DNA of 64,000 bases, from contig JAUKUA010000005.1 in assembly GCA_030549175.1 (NCBI GenBank), positions 4,278,001 through 4,342,000 of the forward strand. Direction: 5' to 3'. Position 1 is the first letter of the stretch, and each line of letters begins with the position of its first letter. Shown here piece by piece: positions 22,717 to 33,158 of the stretch. Both the position numbers and the translations under genes were made by a program. Origin of the DNA: Lasiosphaeris hirsuta (taxonomy: Eukaryota > Ascomycota > Sordariomycetes > Sordariales > Lasiosphaeriaceae). The notes under the pieces were generated by a model that made no database searches, had not been told where the DNA came from, and worked only from the letters and a program-made list of their open reading frames with translations.

Positions 22717-25191
22717 CTTTTTGCCGCGTTCTTCTCCATCCACCTTTTGAAACCTCGGGTGGGTTGGACATTCTTTGAGCACCATGGTCAGTGTCTGCTG
22801 TTCAAACCATTCTAGTGGCGCTATTAACGTTGTGTCAGCGTCGTATAGGTAGGAAGACCTGGATGGGCTGCACCTGGGCAGCGATATAAATTACAGCCTC
22901 TCCGGAGAAATCAGAGTCTGAGATCAGTCTGATGCGAATACACAGTAAATGTTGGATGCCGGCAAGGAAATGGGGGAAATGTGAGAATGCCAAGCTACAT
23001 TCGATTTCTTCTGCTCTTCCAAGCTCCCACCGAGAAGCTGAGCCCGCCGTTCCCTCCACCTCGCTGCATGTTTCTCAACTATGGGTACTCGTCCGCGGCC
23101 GCTGCAGAGTTCGGCCAGCAACGAGCGTCAGTACTTACCGACATTCAACCAATGATGGATTCGTTAGCACTCCTTTCCTGCTTCTGGACGCCTTGTTTAT
23201 CTCCATATTTCTTTTTCTTGACACCTCGATACAAACTTCAACCTCTGGCTCCAATAGAGACGAGAAAAGAGCAGACCTTCATGATCATCGTTCCTGCAGC
23301 CGGAGCCTTTTCCAGTTGATAAGGCTAGGGTGGCCAGTGACGTGGCTTCTTGGGGCCGGAGAAGCTGAAACAGCACTGCGGTGCACCAAAGGTGCCGACG
23401 CTGTACAGGTGAAGAACATGATGCAAGCCCCAGAGCCCCATCTTATGGCCTGCCTAACCGCCCCCGGCAACAAACACGAGCAACTTAACCCCCGGGAGGT
23501 TACCCCGATGGGTGGTTGTGGGGGGAATCGGCGACAGTTCCGTGCAGGTCGGTCCTGTGGGAGCTTTGTGATCCGAGACAACTAAGGTTGGGTTGTGCAT
23601 CCCCGGATTGCGATGACGCCGGTTGCTTGAAGCACAAAGCGGTAAGGTGCAGAGGCGAGGTGGTTGGAGACTTGGAGTATAGCTTCTGATGTCTCGTCCT
23701 TCGATAATAGCACCACTAATGGGAAAGGTCCCATGGGAAATAACACCGATGGCGCATGGCATCTTGTGAAACGTCATGTGCAAAAAAAATTCAAAAATTT
23801 CTAGGAGACTCAGAGCGATTTCAATGATGCGGGTTTAACTTGCGACCGAGGAAGCAAGAGACAGGAGAGCTGTGTGTGCTTTCGGGTGGAATTTGAGCGA
23901 GGGATATAACTCGTTTGCGACATCTCGCCCTATCAGTGTGCCATATTCACTCCTATTAGTTTTTTTTTTTTTGTTTTTTTTTTTTTTTTACATGCACCTC
24001 ACCTGCACTTGCAGAACATTAGCTTACCCAGTCCAGTGTAAGTTCAAGACTGTGTGGCCAGGTTGGTGCTTTTGGAGCCGCGCTGCTGGGAAAAAGGTGG
24101 CGTCGTGCTCATAGGTACGTAGTTATCCGTAGTTAGGGTAAGGTATCCGTATTATGACTGGCTTGTGAATGGCTGGCTTGGCATTCCTTGGTTGTTGATC
24201 CCTGGCTTCCGTACCGTATTGCTGATCGAGGTACGTGGTACTTGGACCCCTGAATCGTCAAATTCACCGAGCCATCGAATTTGCACTGGCAGGGGTTCAC
24301 CTCAAGACTTTGTTGCGCCATCGCCATCACCACCACCACCACCGCCACCACAACGTCGCTTCACCCACCAGCAGCTCCATTTTGCTTTCTTTTTTTCTTC
24401 TTTCCTAGAGCCACCCCTTTGGCTCCCTGATGCCCCCCAAGAACCCACCTGCAAAGAAGGCTTTTTTTTTCTTGGCTAACCTGAATCAGTCAGACTTCGA
24501 CCGTGGCCGCAATACGATGCGGTGTTGCATAACACGGGAGTTCCCACGTGTTTATCAATATGGTGATCTCTCAAGCGGTGGTATTTCCCGATTACTGATC
24601 ATGAGTCGGCCGGATCGCAACATATCCGGGGGATGGGTGTCTCTCGCTGTATGCACAACTGAGGTGTGGCGCACACTTCGGTCCATACCAGCTCGGATCT
24701 CACCGAGCCGCAGGCGATCTGTTGAAGGCGACAACGAGGAATCCCAGAGCCTGACGCCATTGTGTCTGCAGCAAGCGTCAACTACACTACGGAGACTACT
24801 AGGTATGTGCCTAATAGCCAAGTACCTCGATATGTGCCAAGTGGCGTGCCAATATCATCGGCACCGAGAAGGGCAAGCCAGGGCTAACAGTTCCAGCACC
24901 CCGGATCAGATGGGATGGAGAGGTCAGCCCAGCTGATATGCCTCCTGGCCCACACATCGCACCGAGTCTCCAAACTCCCTTGTCGGCCGCCACTAGTGTC
25001 CTTTTTTCCCCTCCCCTGGCCACCCACATCTATTGACAAAGGATATCTCCGTCTCCTGACGGGGAAAGACGGTCGGAACAGGTACCCATCGGAAGAATCC
25101 CGCGGAGTCGAACAAGAATAGGTCATGGGCTCGTCGAACAAAGCGTCCGAGGAGGGTCAGGGGTGCCGCTTTCATGGGGGTCCCAGAATAT
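22717..25191. other. Gene-free stretch between 5S and the velvet-like gene
   Basis: About 2.5 kb. It holds a broken poly-T tract at 23,960-23,989, a CAC microsatellite near 24,328-24,350 and several chance open frames (for example 217 codons at 22,932) with no domain and no gene-like codon use. No tRNA or second 5S copy was found in it. Confidence 0.5.
23960..23989 (+). repeat. Poly-T tract interrupted once
   Basis: T13, one G, then T16. It lies in otherwise featureless intergenic DNA. Confidence 0.7.
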
Positions 25192-25198
25192 TATAAAA
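25192..25198 (+). promoter_or_regulatory. TATA box of the velvet-like gene
   Basis: TATAAAA about 115 nt before the ATG at 25312, with a short CA/AG-rich leader after it. Confidence 0.55.
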
Positions 25199-25311
25199 CC
25201 GGCGCGAGGACCTCGATACCCTCCTCTCCGGAACAGCAGAAAGCTCACCACAGCTATCGCCAAGTCCACCAGCAAAGCTAAATCGCAGTTATCAGCCATC
25301 CGGATACCATC

Positions 25312-25901
25312 ATGTCATCGATTTGCGTCCAACCACCCAGCCAGGCAACGGTGGGCACCATCCTGTATCCTCCCATCGTGGGCAAGTTTGATTCTGCTTT
25401 CCTTGAGGGCCAAGAAATCACCACCGCGTGGGGTATCTTGACCCTCATCGACGGCTCCGGCCAAGTTGTTGATTCCGAGTCGACGGTTGCTGGCCGCAAC
25501 AGGCCGACGCTCGACGGAACGCCCAGCGGCATGGGAATGTACCTATCGGATACCGGAGGAAGTAGACGGGGCGGAGGGAGCAGCAGCAGGAGCGGCAACC
25601 CCTACTCCCATTTCTACTTCAAGTTCGACAGGATCCAGATTAACGCGCCCGGTACCTACTCTCTCATGATCGGCGTGTATAGGATGAGCAACATTACTGG
25701 GCTGCCGGAGCCGGTGACTACAGCTGAGACTGACAGAGTCACGGTTCACAATGAGCAGGTGCCCGCAGAGAGGCCGAGTAAGTGAAGCGTAGCTCGCCAC
25801 TCTTGGACTCGTACAGATAGATCTCTTGCTAACACGACTTTGAAATCTCAGGCGCGAACGAGCAACAGATCTTGAGCGACCTGCGCAAGAGCTTTCGCTA
25901 G
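25312..25901 (+). CDS. Small velvet-domain-like protein
   Basis: Exons 25312-25777 and 25852-25901 (donor GTAAGT, branch GCTAAC, acceptor CTCAG) give 171 aa. The second half has the layout of a velvet factor domain: HFYFKFDRIQINAPGTYSLMIGVYRM matches the FxFxDLSxxxxGxYRLRF strand pair, followed by a strand with TDRVTVHNEQVPAERPS and a terminal helix ANEQQILSDLRKSFR. The N-terminus has VQPPSQATVG, where velvet proteins have their QQP motif. Known velvet proteins (VeA, VelB, VosA, VelC) act as NF-kB-like DNA-binding dimers that link development with secondary metabolism. This one is much smaller and lacks the charged Arg/Lys-rich positions of the DNA-binding face, so it may act as a dimer partner only. 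A Gly/Ser/Arg loop (GGSRRGGGSSSRSG) is inserted before the core strands. Assignment is from motif reading only. Confidence 0.65.
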
Positions 25902-25910
25902 GGGATATTC

Positions 25911-25970
25911 ACAGTATCCCTGGATCCTTCCAGTATCCCTGGATCTTCCCAGTATCCCTGGATGTTCCAG
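25911..25970 (+). repeat. Three tandem 19-20 bp repeats
   Basis: Unit CAGTATCCCTGGATSTTCC occurs three times in a row with one or two mismatches, starting 10 nt after the velvet-like stop codon. It would lie in the 3' UTR. Each unit carries TATCCCTGGAT. Confidence 0.8.
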
Positions 25971-26908
25971 CAGGACCCCTCGAAGCTTGCTATCATATAT
26001 CAGGGCATGATTCTTTTTTGGATTTTTTTCTGGAGGGACAGACTGAGGGTGTGACACTGGAGGCGAGAATTGTTTGGGCGTTTTGGTAGGGTATCGCGGT
26101 ATCCTCTTGCTTGTGTTTGGCACGATGATTGCTGGCTCGGATGGGCCAACATTGGTGCCAAGCCCGTTGGCGGAGGAGGATGGGAGAATGGAGCAGCAAA
26201 GAGTCGGATTTCGTTGACTACCCAGGTACCCAACAATTCTCTCAGCTACCCAGCATGAAAATTGACACGAGCCTACATTTGATGATCTGTTCTCTCTCCC
26301 AAGATGTGATGACTACCACCAGTAAACGCCTGCGTGGCCCCATCGCACAACCACATGACCACATGACCACAGCAGCATCGCACACACAAAATCTGAAAAG
26401 ATGGCAAAACAACTCGCCCTGCTATTTGGCGCGCTACACCCAACGTGCCGGTACTATACAATGTACATATGAGCACTATGGTATGGTACGTTGCACAGTG
26501 GGTTTGTGGACAATGCACAGATCCACCATCTCGCGTTGGGCCTGCTGTTGTTCACTTGTAGCCCCTGTCCAGTCAAAAACGGGGCGCAATTACCGCTGAC
26601 GTAGGTGTGCCCCTGAGGGAAAACGGCCAAGCGAAAGGGGACTGGGAAACAGGACCCCCTCATCGCATAGGCAGTGGCGCTGGCTGATTGGGTGCAGCCG
26701 TTGTTGTCTCATTGGCTGTCAGCCCCATCTTGACTCTGCTCGAGCTTCTTTTTTCCCTTTTTTTTTTTTTTTCAATGTCACAACCACCCAAGGGCAATGT
26801 CCGATCTCGAGGTACTGAGCATGGGGTCTGGGGGGCTGGGGATCGGGGGGAGCGCACACCCTTGAGAAACTGGGCAGCTAAACTGGGTTGAGGCTAGCTT
26901 GGGGAGGA

Positions 26909-26933
26909 GGGGGGGGGGGGGGGGGGGGGGGGG
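26909..26933 (+). repeat. Poly-G tract, 25 nt
   Basis: An uninterrupted run of 25 G (the strand complement is poly-C), preceded by GGGGAGGA. Capable of G-quadruplex formation; the exact length is unlikely to be reliable. Confidence 0.8.
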
Positions 26934-28277
26934 CGCGGCTTCCTGTCTCGCATGCCCTGACCGTTGGCTGGACTGTTTGCGCCGATCACATCGTCACACG
27001 TTTGGTTCGACGACAGACGACAGACGACGCCACATTTTGGCCCCGGCACTGCAAGGCTGAGACCAAGCCTCTGTCAAACCAAGAAGAATGCAAAAAGAAA
27101 GATAAAAATATCCCCAAGATCAAGATATCCCTTCAACCGGCGCACGCTCCGGCACGGCAGTACGGCTGCTGAGTGGCCACAATGGCGTGCCAAGAGCTGA
27201 TTGATGACCTCTTCTGGACCTGGTTGGCTCGTTTTACTCGAGATACGGATAGCTACACAACCTTGGTCACCCCTGGTGTTCTTTGCCAAGACGACCCCCA
27301 TCGGGATTGACAGAAAACCCCCGAAACTATCCACGGAACACTCGACATCCGTCTTCCAAAAACAAAATATCATCTCGCAGCCTGGCTGCGTCCTCGCACC
27401 TGGAGAGCTCACCGCTAGGGGGGCGAGCAAACCAAGAAATGCCGGAATACCGAGTCCAGCCTCGATGGTGAGAGGCACCGCGCTGGATGGCCATCGAGCG
27501 GCTCTGATTGAACGAGGTTGTATTGCCATTGAGGAAGCAGTAGATGCTTTGCACCGCTTAGCTGGAGACTGTTTTCAAACTGGCTTCCGGCCCGCCTGTG
27601 TCTTGCGGATAATCGTTGAGATTCCGGTCGAGAGGGACTATGAATTAGGACTCGCGAAACCTTGTCTCCAGCCTCGTCCGTGACATCCACCGGCGTACCA
27701 TCACCATTTCCAACAGGCGGGCAGATGCGGAACGGAGTCGACAGTGCCGATGCGAAGGTCCGAATTCGGGGAGGGGGGCGGTAACCGGACTTGGTGGTTC
27801 AACTTCACTTGGACCAAACTAAGATATCGACACACCAATATATATCTGATTACATGTATCAAAATGTAAGAGACGATATCGAGTATCAGCGCAAATTACG
27901 AAGATGCTACGTGGCATACACGGAATAACATGTTCGAACCATCTCCTGTTCAATCCCATTGTGAAACTTGCAAACAACCCGCGGCACTGCAGAGTGCTTG
28001 TGTAGGTAGATATCTAGATAAGGCAGGCAACTGGAAGATGAAGTAGAAAGACACAAGCCGGCAGCCTCCACTGGCACCTCGGAAAACCATGCGGGCTGTA
28101 TACAAGGGGGATTTAATGTCGTGGAAAAACATAAGCGTTTGATATTTAGTCATGTTGTCAGCCAGAAGAGGACATTTGAGCAAATAGCATGATGTAAGGT
28201 GAATCACGGATAAGGCAGCACCCGGAACAACTCTCGTATATTCTCCCCGACCGAGGGGACCCACAGCCCCGGATTAC

Positions 28278-28329
28278 CCATGCCGGACCTCTGTGTTCCC
28301 ATGCCGGACCTCTGTGTTACCATGCCGGG
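28278..28329 (+). repeat. 21-bp tandem repeat, 2.5 copies
   Basis: CCATGCCGGACCTCTGTGTT plus one base is repeated twice, with the first ten bases a third time. No coding role is apparent. Confidence 0.8.
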
Positions 28330-28576
28330 TTCCAGAAATATTGCTCCAACCGGCTAGCCATCCAAGATGGGTACCTCACTCGAAATGTTGTCCATCACCC
28401 ACGACTCAACGTATCGTCAGGTATATCACGCCCAGCTCGGGTGGTGAGACACTGGCTGCCCACTCTAACTGGGATTGGTGAGACGCGGGAGAACTTCGAT
28501 TTCCTCTCACAGATCCAGTCCAACCAACCCTCAGGGCTTAGGTGCCGTCTGCCCGCTGGGAAAAGGATTGGATGGG

Positions 28577-28604
28577 ACGAGGCACGAGGCACGAGGCACG
28601 AGGC
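28577..28604 (+). repeat. 7-bp tandem repeat, four copies
   Basis: ACGAGGC is repeated four times without mismatch in intergenic DNA. Confidence 0.75.
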
Positions 28605-30917
28605 GTGGGGGAGAGGACACCAGCCGCTAGAACCACTCCATGTCCAGATAAGACGGCGCGACCCGTGTACGGCTCTGCGCGCCACACGCAATCCGGAGGT
28701 CCTGATGCCACATCCGATCGTGTATGCATCAAGTGGATGGATGCTGTGCCATGTTCACCGATATCTGCGGTAGATTTCAAAACTGGTTAGTTAGTTTTCA
28801 AATGGGTTGGTCGGATTCGACAAATAACAACATGGAAGAGCGCCAGGGCGAAAGGTGTAGAGATGGCGCAAGAGTAAGTTGGGTGCCGGGCCACCGAGTT
28901 GTCGGGACTCGGGACAGAACGACGCGCACAGTGTTAGTTGGGAGAATCATAGCTGGGGAATCATGGGACCCGGCAGAAAAATCTCTGGAGGGGGTGCTCC
29001 GTCGGCTTCTCGCGGGACGTCAAGTTAACATTGCGATTCGAAGGGCAGTAGGGAGGTTCATTGGTGGAACGTAGCTTCCGTGGCAGCGGGTTTCGCCTGC
29101 AACCTACCAAGGCGCCTCCTTAGCTTCCACCCAGCTCCCAAGGATCTAGCGAATCTCCCGAGAACGCACCCTTTGATGATGCCCGAGTCTTGTTGATGGG
29201 TCATGTGGTGCCTGCTTCGAGTCGTTCTTGTCCTCGTAGGGATCTGGAAGGCGGCCTTCGTCAGGGGCTGTATTTATTTACTTACCCCTGACCAAGGTAC
29301 ACCAAACTCAAATCTCAGACAGTGAAATCCACGGCTGCCTTCCCTCCTTGCTTCCAAGACGTGCCCTTCGGGGCGCAGGACAACCCATCGCCCGCAGGTC
29401 CCCCAAAATGCCAACCGACGACCCCTCGCCGTCGCTTCCTCAGAAAACACAGCAATCCCCCGCCCCACTCTCTCAAGCTCGCGGCCTCCCCATGTCCTTT
29501 CCACGCGCACTTCGAGCGCTCGTTCGCTCGCCTGTGTTGCTCCAGTCTCAAGCCCGAATCTGATGGCGGTGCTGCACTCGAAGCCGCCCGAGCAATCTCG
29601 ACTCCGCCCCTCTCGCCAGTCCCGCGCACCCTGCGGCGAAATTCACAACAACCCAACCTGACAACACGACACGAGATATCAATAGGGCCTCCAGTGGTAC
29701 CGAAACAAGGCACACTAGAGATCTGGGGAAGCCGGGGATCTTTTTTCTTCCAACAAGTCAGAGCAGACATCAGGAATCAGAAAGATTAATCTCACAGCTG
29801 TAAACATCTTCAAGCCTTTGCCCAACGGCCAGAAAGCCCAAATTGAGAGCCGCCCAACACCTCACCATCCACGGGTACTAAAGCATCGCAATAGGTTGAG
29901 TGGAGATCCCACTGCCCTCATCCACCGGGAGCGCAAGGCCCGCCCTCAATCCGTTCCTTCCCTACGGCGAGTCAGAGTAGGATTCGGAAGGAGCGACACA
30001 GACACACCCCGCCAACGGCGGCGGGACAAAGTGACTCCAGCCATCTCCGCCGGCGGGTGCAACTTTGGTTGATTGTGGCTAAAAAACGGTAGGAGCAAAA
30101 TGCTATAAATCCCCCAACCTCGCCCGTTGGATTTCAACTTTATTCTCTCAGCCCCAGACTGCCGGCCAGTTTCAAGGCCGCGGAAATGTCTAGAGGGTAA
30201 AATAATTGCCAGCTCCGTCATATGACAATTGCTTGGTGTATGAGGCGTCGGGGTCGGGTTTGGTACCTCGACGCGTCGGACGCTTGAGGCCCCTTGTTGA
30301 GGGGCAGTGTATGTCGTCTCGCATCCAGTAGTCCATCTGAAGAACCCATTGCAGCCACTTCCAAATGTAGGCACAATACGGAAGAACTCGAGTCCATTAC
30401 GGCTTGTTTCTTTTTGGGGGGGGGGTTCTTTTATACAAATACACGGGTATGCCGCCGGCCCTCTGCTGTGTCAAAACCATCTGCCGAGAAAAGGCCCCAA
30501 AGTTCGCCTGCCTACCAGTCATCCTTCCTGATCATTGACCCAAATAAAATCGTGAGAGTATCCTTCCCAGTAAAAACTCCTTTCCTACGCCGCCCAGTTC
30601 TGTCAATTCTGTCAGAGTATTTGTTCCCTAGATGACCCGTTTCCCCGAGTAGATATCTGCCTGCCTCATAATAGGAGGCCAAGCACGGAACACTTTTACT
30701 GGCCCCAGATGGCCATCCACGTCCGTAAACCCATCTCTTACAACTCCTCTGCGCTGATAGACCACAGAAGCCACCGATACGATACCGCCAGGGCAAGCCC
30801 ATCCCAACAAGAGTTGTTGCAGCCACGCCACACCACGCTCAAATGCAAACAAAAAGAGGAATACCGGCTTCGAGCCCAACAAATCACTTTCGAGCCGGTT
30901 TTGACCAGGCCGACTCG

Positions 30918-31919
30918 CTAAGCAGTGGCAGTGGCGGTGCTGCTGTGGCGGGGGCGCTTGCGGGCGCTGCCCGGGCCGGGGTGCATCTTCTCGTTGCGCT
31001 CGCGCTTGAGCTTCTCGTCGAGGACACGGGCTGGGAGAGGGAGATATGTTAGCATTGGCTCTGCCGTCAATCCTAGTAGATAGAAACTCACTAAGAACGT
31101 CGTATCCGAACTGGGGGAACTCCAAGCACAAGCTGCGGAACTCCTTCTCGGCCTCGGAGCGCAGCGTGTGGCTGCGCATCGCCCAGAAGTTGGCGACGGG
31201 CGCGCGGATCGATATGTCGTCCTTGGGGGTGTACTCATAGACGTAGCGGGCGTAGGCGATCTCGCCCTTGGCCGTCGAGTTCACACAGTGGATCTTGCTC
31301 GAGGCCAAGTCCTTGAGGTGGGTGAGCCCGAACTTCTCCGCAAGCGTGTATACCTTAGCGTGCTTGAGGAGCTGGTCGCCCGTAAGGTCGACATCGGGGA
31401 TTGACGGATCCTTCTCGAGCGTGCGCTGGCCGGGCACCTTCTTGGGGAAGTAGTCGCCCGTGTAGAGGAACTCGAGGAAGCAGCCGACGGCGTCAATGTC
31501 CTCATTGGGGAGGTCGACTTGTTGAGGCTGCTGGGCCGCCGCACACGTCTTAGCTTCAACACGGGACACGGGGTGATTGGGGCGGGAGAGAATGGACATA
31601 CACTGCCATCATCGGAAAATTCGGCGCAGGCCTCGGCGAAGAAGGTGCTCTGGGTCAGCAGGCCCTGGTGAGCAGTCAAGATGGTCTCAGTGTCGCCGGT
31701 GCCGATCAACAAGGTGACAACAGGGCTGGAGAGGTATTGGAGGAAGCCGATGCGCGGAGCAGGCGGATCTTCTGGACTGTTCTCGTCGGAGGGTAGCTCG
31801 GCGCCGTTGGCATTTGCGGCCGTCTCATCGTTGCCGCTTGCGCCCTCGGCCATCTCGACATCAGCGCCCGGAGCGGCAGACGCATCCTCGAGCATCTCTT
31901 CGTTAACGCTGTCGGCCAT
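30918..31919 (-). CDS. BTB/POZ domain protein
   Basis: Exons on the minus strand 31919-31602, 31530-31092 and 31030-30918 give 289 aa. The first 50 residues are acidic and disordered. A BTB fold follows: SSPVVTLLIGTGDTETILTAHQGLLTQSTFFAEAC, then after the intron the signature VDLPNEDIDAVGCFLEFLYTGDY. After the BTB come HAKVYTLAEKFGLTHLKDLASSKI, typical of fungal BTB proteins, and a basic tail (ARKRPRH). BTB proteins of this type often act as dimerising adaptors, some for cullin-3 ligases; no specific partner can be read here. Introns have GTATGT/CAG and GTGAGT/CAG boundaries, and the second acceptor joins in phase 1. Start 31919 has the better context (TCACAATGG); an in-frame ATG 15 nt upstream is the alternative. 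The acceptor of intron 1 may lie 3 nt further on. Confidence 0.85.
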
Positions 31920-33158
31920 TGTGAGAGCTGGCAATGCCTATTGTTAGAATGTGTGTGGGTGTAGAAGCGGGTGCGGAGGCGGGTGCGAACAGGGCCCTCG
32001 GGAGCCGTCGAACAATGGCTGGATTATTGATTGGGGTTCGCGCGGGGAACTTGACGAGGATGTGGGTGCTAAACTGGGCGGGCGGAAAGGGGAAAAAAAT
32101 GGGGGAAAAGAAACCCAATTGGACGTTGGGCTCAGTTGAAGGAGGGCGAGAATGCGGAAATGATCGCGGTGATACTGTTGGCTGATGATTGCTGTGGGGA
32201 GGCTCAAGTTTGCGACAAGACGGTCGTCGCAAGATAAATGCTGGTTCGCGGCCAGGGAGCTCAAGCTCGACTTACTTACTTTTACCCTTGGCAGTATGGG
32301 CTGTTCTGGTTGGCCCGACCAAAAAGCGGCCAGGATAAGCTTATTTCAGATGGCCCAAGCTCCACATTCCTTGAGCTGGCCGGGGGGCAGGCCACACCGA
32401 ACCTTCTGCAATGGCCCCGAGGGGGATATCGAAGCCCCAGAAAGGCTTCCCAGCAGCAAAAACAGCATTTTTCGTACTTGGGGTATATTTGGATCTTGGA
32501 AAGACGTTATGAAATACCAAAGATGCCTCTCCTTATGCTACATAACCTTCATAGGGGCTTCAGTACCTCCCCCGGTTTGGTGGGAGTGTCATGCGCTAAC
32601 AAACAAACCGGGGTTGGTTGGATTGTACAAAGCGCGGTTTCCTTCAGGGCCGGCATCAACGTTCAGGACCTCCCTGATCGCAAATTTCGATTTTGGGTGT
32701 GAAAGCCGCGATGATACGGACTGGAAATATATGCCTCACTTCGAAATGTCCTCAGTTCGATTCATTGGCGTTCCACTGATTAGATTTCGCCTGTATTGCC
32801 CCGTCTCTGGTCGGGGCAACAAGAGGGCAGATATACGAGCTAGGTAAATAATGTACATGCGAGAGCCGCCAAGAGACCATCTCGTCTTCAATTCCTCCTC
32901 GCTGTCCCCAATGACCGATTGAACTCCTTGGCTGTGACAGCAGCAAAACTCCTCCCTGTGTAACATACATACACCATGATCATCAACCGCCATTCGATGG
33001 AATAAACACTTGAGCCTGCCACTATGGTAACCGCTGGACGGATGATTCCCCATTTACTGAAAGCCAGCCTGGAGAAACCTGAGCTGAAGGCAAAAGAGAC
33101 GCAGGAAAAGAAGAAGAAAAAAAAAAACGACTCCTCGTCTCCATGAACCCGCCAGCTC
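31920..33158. other. Intergenic between BTB gene and set9
   Basis: Holds the BTB gene promoter and the set9 3' flank. A 220-codon plus frame at 32,185 is open but has no family features; the sequence around it has no gene-like codon pattern. A 14-nt poly-A run occurs near 33,113-33,126. Confidence 0.45.

Larger units (their letters stand above)
25971..30917. other. 5 kb gene-poor stretch
   Basis: No domain-bearing frame on either strand. The region holds the 25-G tract, short tandem repeats at 28,278 and 28,577, and CT-rich or AG-rich patches. Open frames of 150-160 codons around 27,201-27,683 and 29,315-29,789 overlap on both strands without signature or clear codon bias. The end (30,640-30,917) is the 3' flank of the BTB gene. 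Confidence 0.5.

Noticed and set aside
22932..23585. 217-codon plus frame after the 5S gene
   Set aside because: No domain, no splice support and no gene-like third-position bias.
24328..24350. CAC repeat as a poly-His coding stretch
   Set aside because: No supporting frame on either side; treated as a simple microsatellite.
28278..28604. CRISPR-like array from the short tandem repeats
   Set aside because: Units are directly adjacent without spacers, and the genome is fungal.
29315..29789. Overlapping frames of about 150 codons on both strands
   Set aside because: Both strands are open over the same DNA, which points to stop-codon-poor composition rather than a gene.
32185..32847. 220-codon plus frame between the BTB and set9 genes
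   Set aside because: No homology features, mixed composition, and it begins inside the BTB promoter region.
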